From Ornatilinea apprima (GTDB lineage Bacteria > Chloroflexota > Anaerolineae > Anaerolineales > Anaerolineaceae): a stretch of DNA of 64,000 bases. The notes under the pieces are model-generated. The model saw only the letters and a program-made list of their open reading frames with translations. It was not told where the DNA came from and did no database searches. The stretch is from positions 124,001 through 188,000 of the forward strand of contig NZ_LGCL01000015.1 of NCBI RefSeq assembly GCF_001306115.1, in the 5' to 3' direction. Of the stretch, positions 63,750 through 64,000 are shown piece by piece. Position 1 is the stretch's first letter, and every line of letters starts with the position of its first letter. Both the position numbers and the translations under genes were made by a program.

Positions 63750-64000
63750 TTACGGCCTGCTGGCGCTTTGCACGTATTTCTTTACGGTTTTATCCATTTG
63801 GTCCATCGTTACTGGCTTGTTCATGAAGCAGCAGTGCCCGTTCTTTTCCACTCGCTGAGCATCGTCTCCCGACCATCCCGCGGAAACAATGATCACCGGC
63901 ACACCTTCAATCGTCGCGCTGTGACAAAACTGATGGATAAATGCGTTGCCTTCCATGTCTTGCAGGCAGCCCAGGTCTGCAAAGATCAGGTCGGGCGTTT
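63750..64000 (-). CDS. Response regulator receiver domain, 5' end outside window
   Basis: The frame is open to the right edge, so only the C-terminal ~83 residues are seen: PDLIFADLGCLQDMEGNAFIHQF with the phospho-acceptor Asp in ADLG, VPVIIVSAGWSGD with Ser, and MNKPVTMDQM with the conserved Lys. It ends shortly after the receiver fold, so it is a single-domain CheY-like protein or the tail of a longer one. It lies upstream of and in the same direction as the lipoprotein gene. Confidence 0.85.
   Translation of the reverse strand, partial: TPDLIFADLGCLQDMEGNAFIHQFCHSATIEGVPVIIVSAGWSGDDAQRVEKNGHCCFMNKPVTMDQMDKTVKKYVQSASRP

Overview
The window reads as a piece of a chromosome from a Chloroflexota bacterium, most likely an Anaerolineae-type carbohydrate fermenter. 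This is inferred from protein style and not from a marker gene: GC-rich sequence, lipoproteins with long Pro/Thr linkers, very long PAS/GAF and two-propeller sensors, Ser/Thr kinases with extracytoplasmic propellers, and larBEC together with cdaA-ybbR. No rRNA, prophage, insertion sequence or CRISPR array is present. One tRNA gene, tRNA-Phe(GAA), is present.

Layout. 1-3.6 kb: the end of a GH1 glycosidase, then a larB-larE-larC operon for the nickel-pincer cofactor. 3.7-13.4 kb: signalling, with a 1257-residue PAS/GAF/HD-GYP protein, a TatA-TatB pair, a two-propeller histidine kinase coupled to a NarL-type regulator, and a lone receiver. 13.4-21 kb: ygiQ, a VTT membrane protein, a compact minus-strand operon (lipoyl domain, rubredoxin, NAD(P)H-rubredoxin reductase-like flavoprotein, lipoyl domain), ubiX, a 101-bp tandem repeat array, folK and a membrane dipeptidase.

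21-36 kb, all minus strand, is a disaccharide-use locus. It holds a LacI regulator, a sugar-binding lipoprotein, two ABC permeases, a cellobiose phosphorylase (GH94), a secreted clan-A glycosidase lipoprotein, a GT-C membrane protein, a second GH94, a DUF4380 mutarotase-like protein and a GH1 glucosidase. The promoter ahead of lacI carries the palindrome TGGGAGCGCTCCCA, identical to the known CelR/CebR cellobiose operator, and a near copy lies next to the lacI ribosome binding site. A perfect 14-bp hairpin closes the locus downstream of GH1. The expected flow is uptake of cello-oligosaccharides, phosphorolysis or hydrolysis in the cytoplasm, and derepression by cellobiose. A GH2 beta-galactosidase and two MFS transporters follow.

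41-49 kb is mixed: a SET-domain protein, a CPBP protease, a GIN-domain lipoprotein, an EamA transporter and a transmembrane Ser/Thr kinase with a PD40 propeller. 49-55.4 kb is a minus-strand housekeeping run: coaE (with an extra C-terminal domain), cdaA, ybbR, der, lepB, deoC and a small zinc-finger gene. 55.4-64 kb holds tRNA-Phe with a strong promoter and terminator, a 3D/G5 cell-wall protein, rsmA, a four-gene minus-strand operon (Roadblock, V4R, receiver with degenerate GGDEF, polyprenol-phosphate mannose synthase), an L,D-transpeptidase, a lipoprotein and a truncated receiver at the right edge.

Several genes are shorter than usual ORF cut-offs or use unusual starts. These include rubredoxin (54 aa), TatA (56 aa), ubiX (apparently a CTG start), and TTG starts in coaE and the Roadblock operon.
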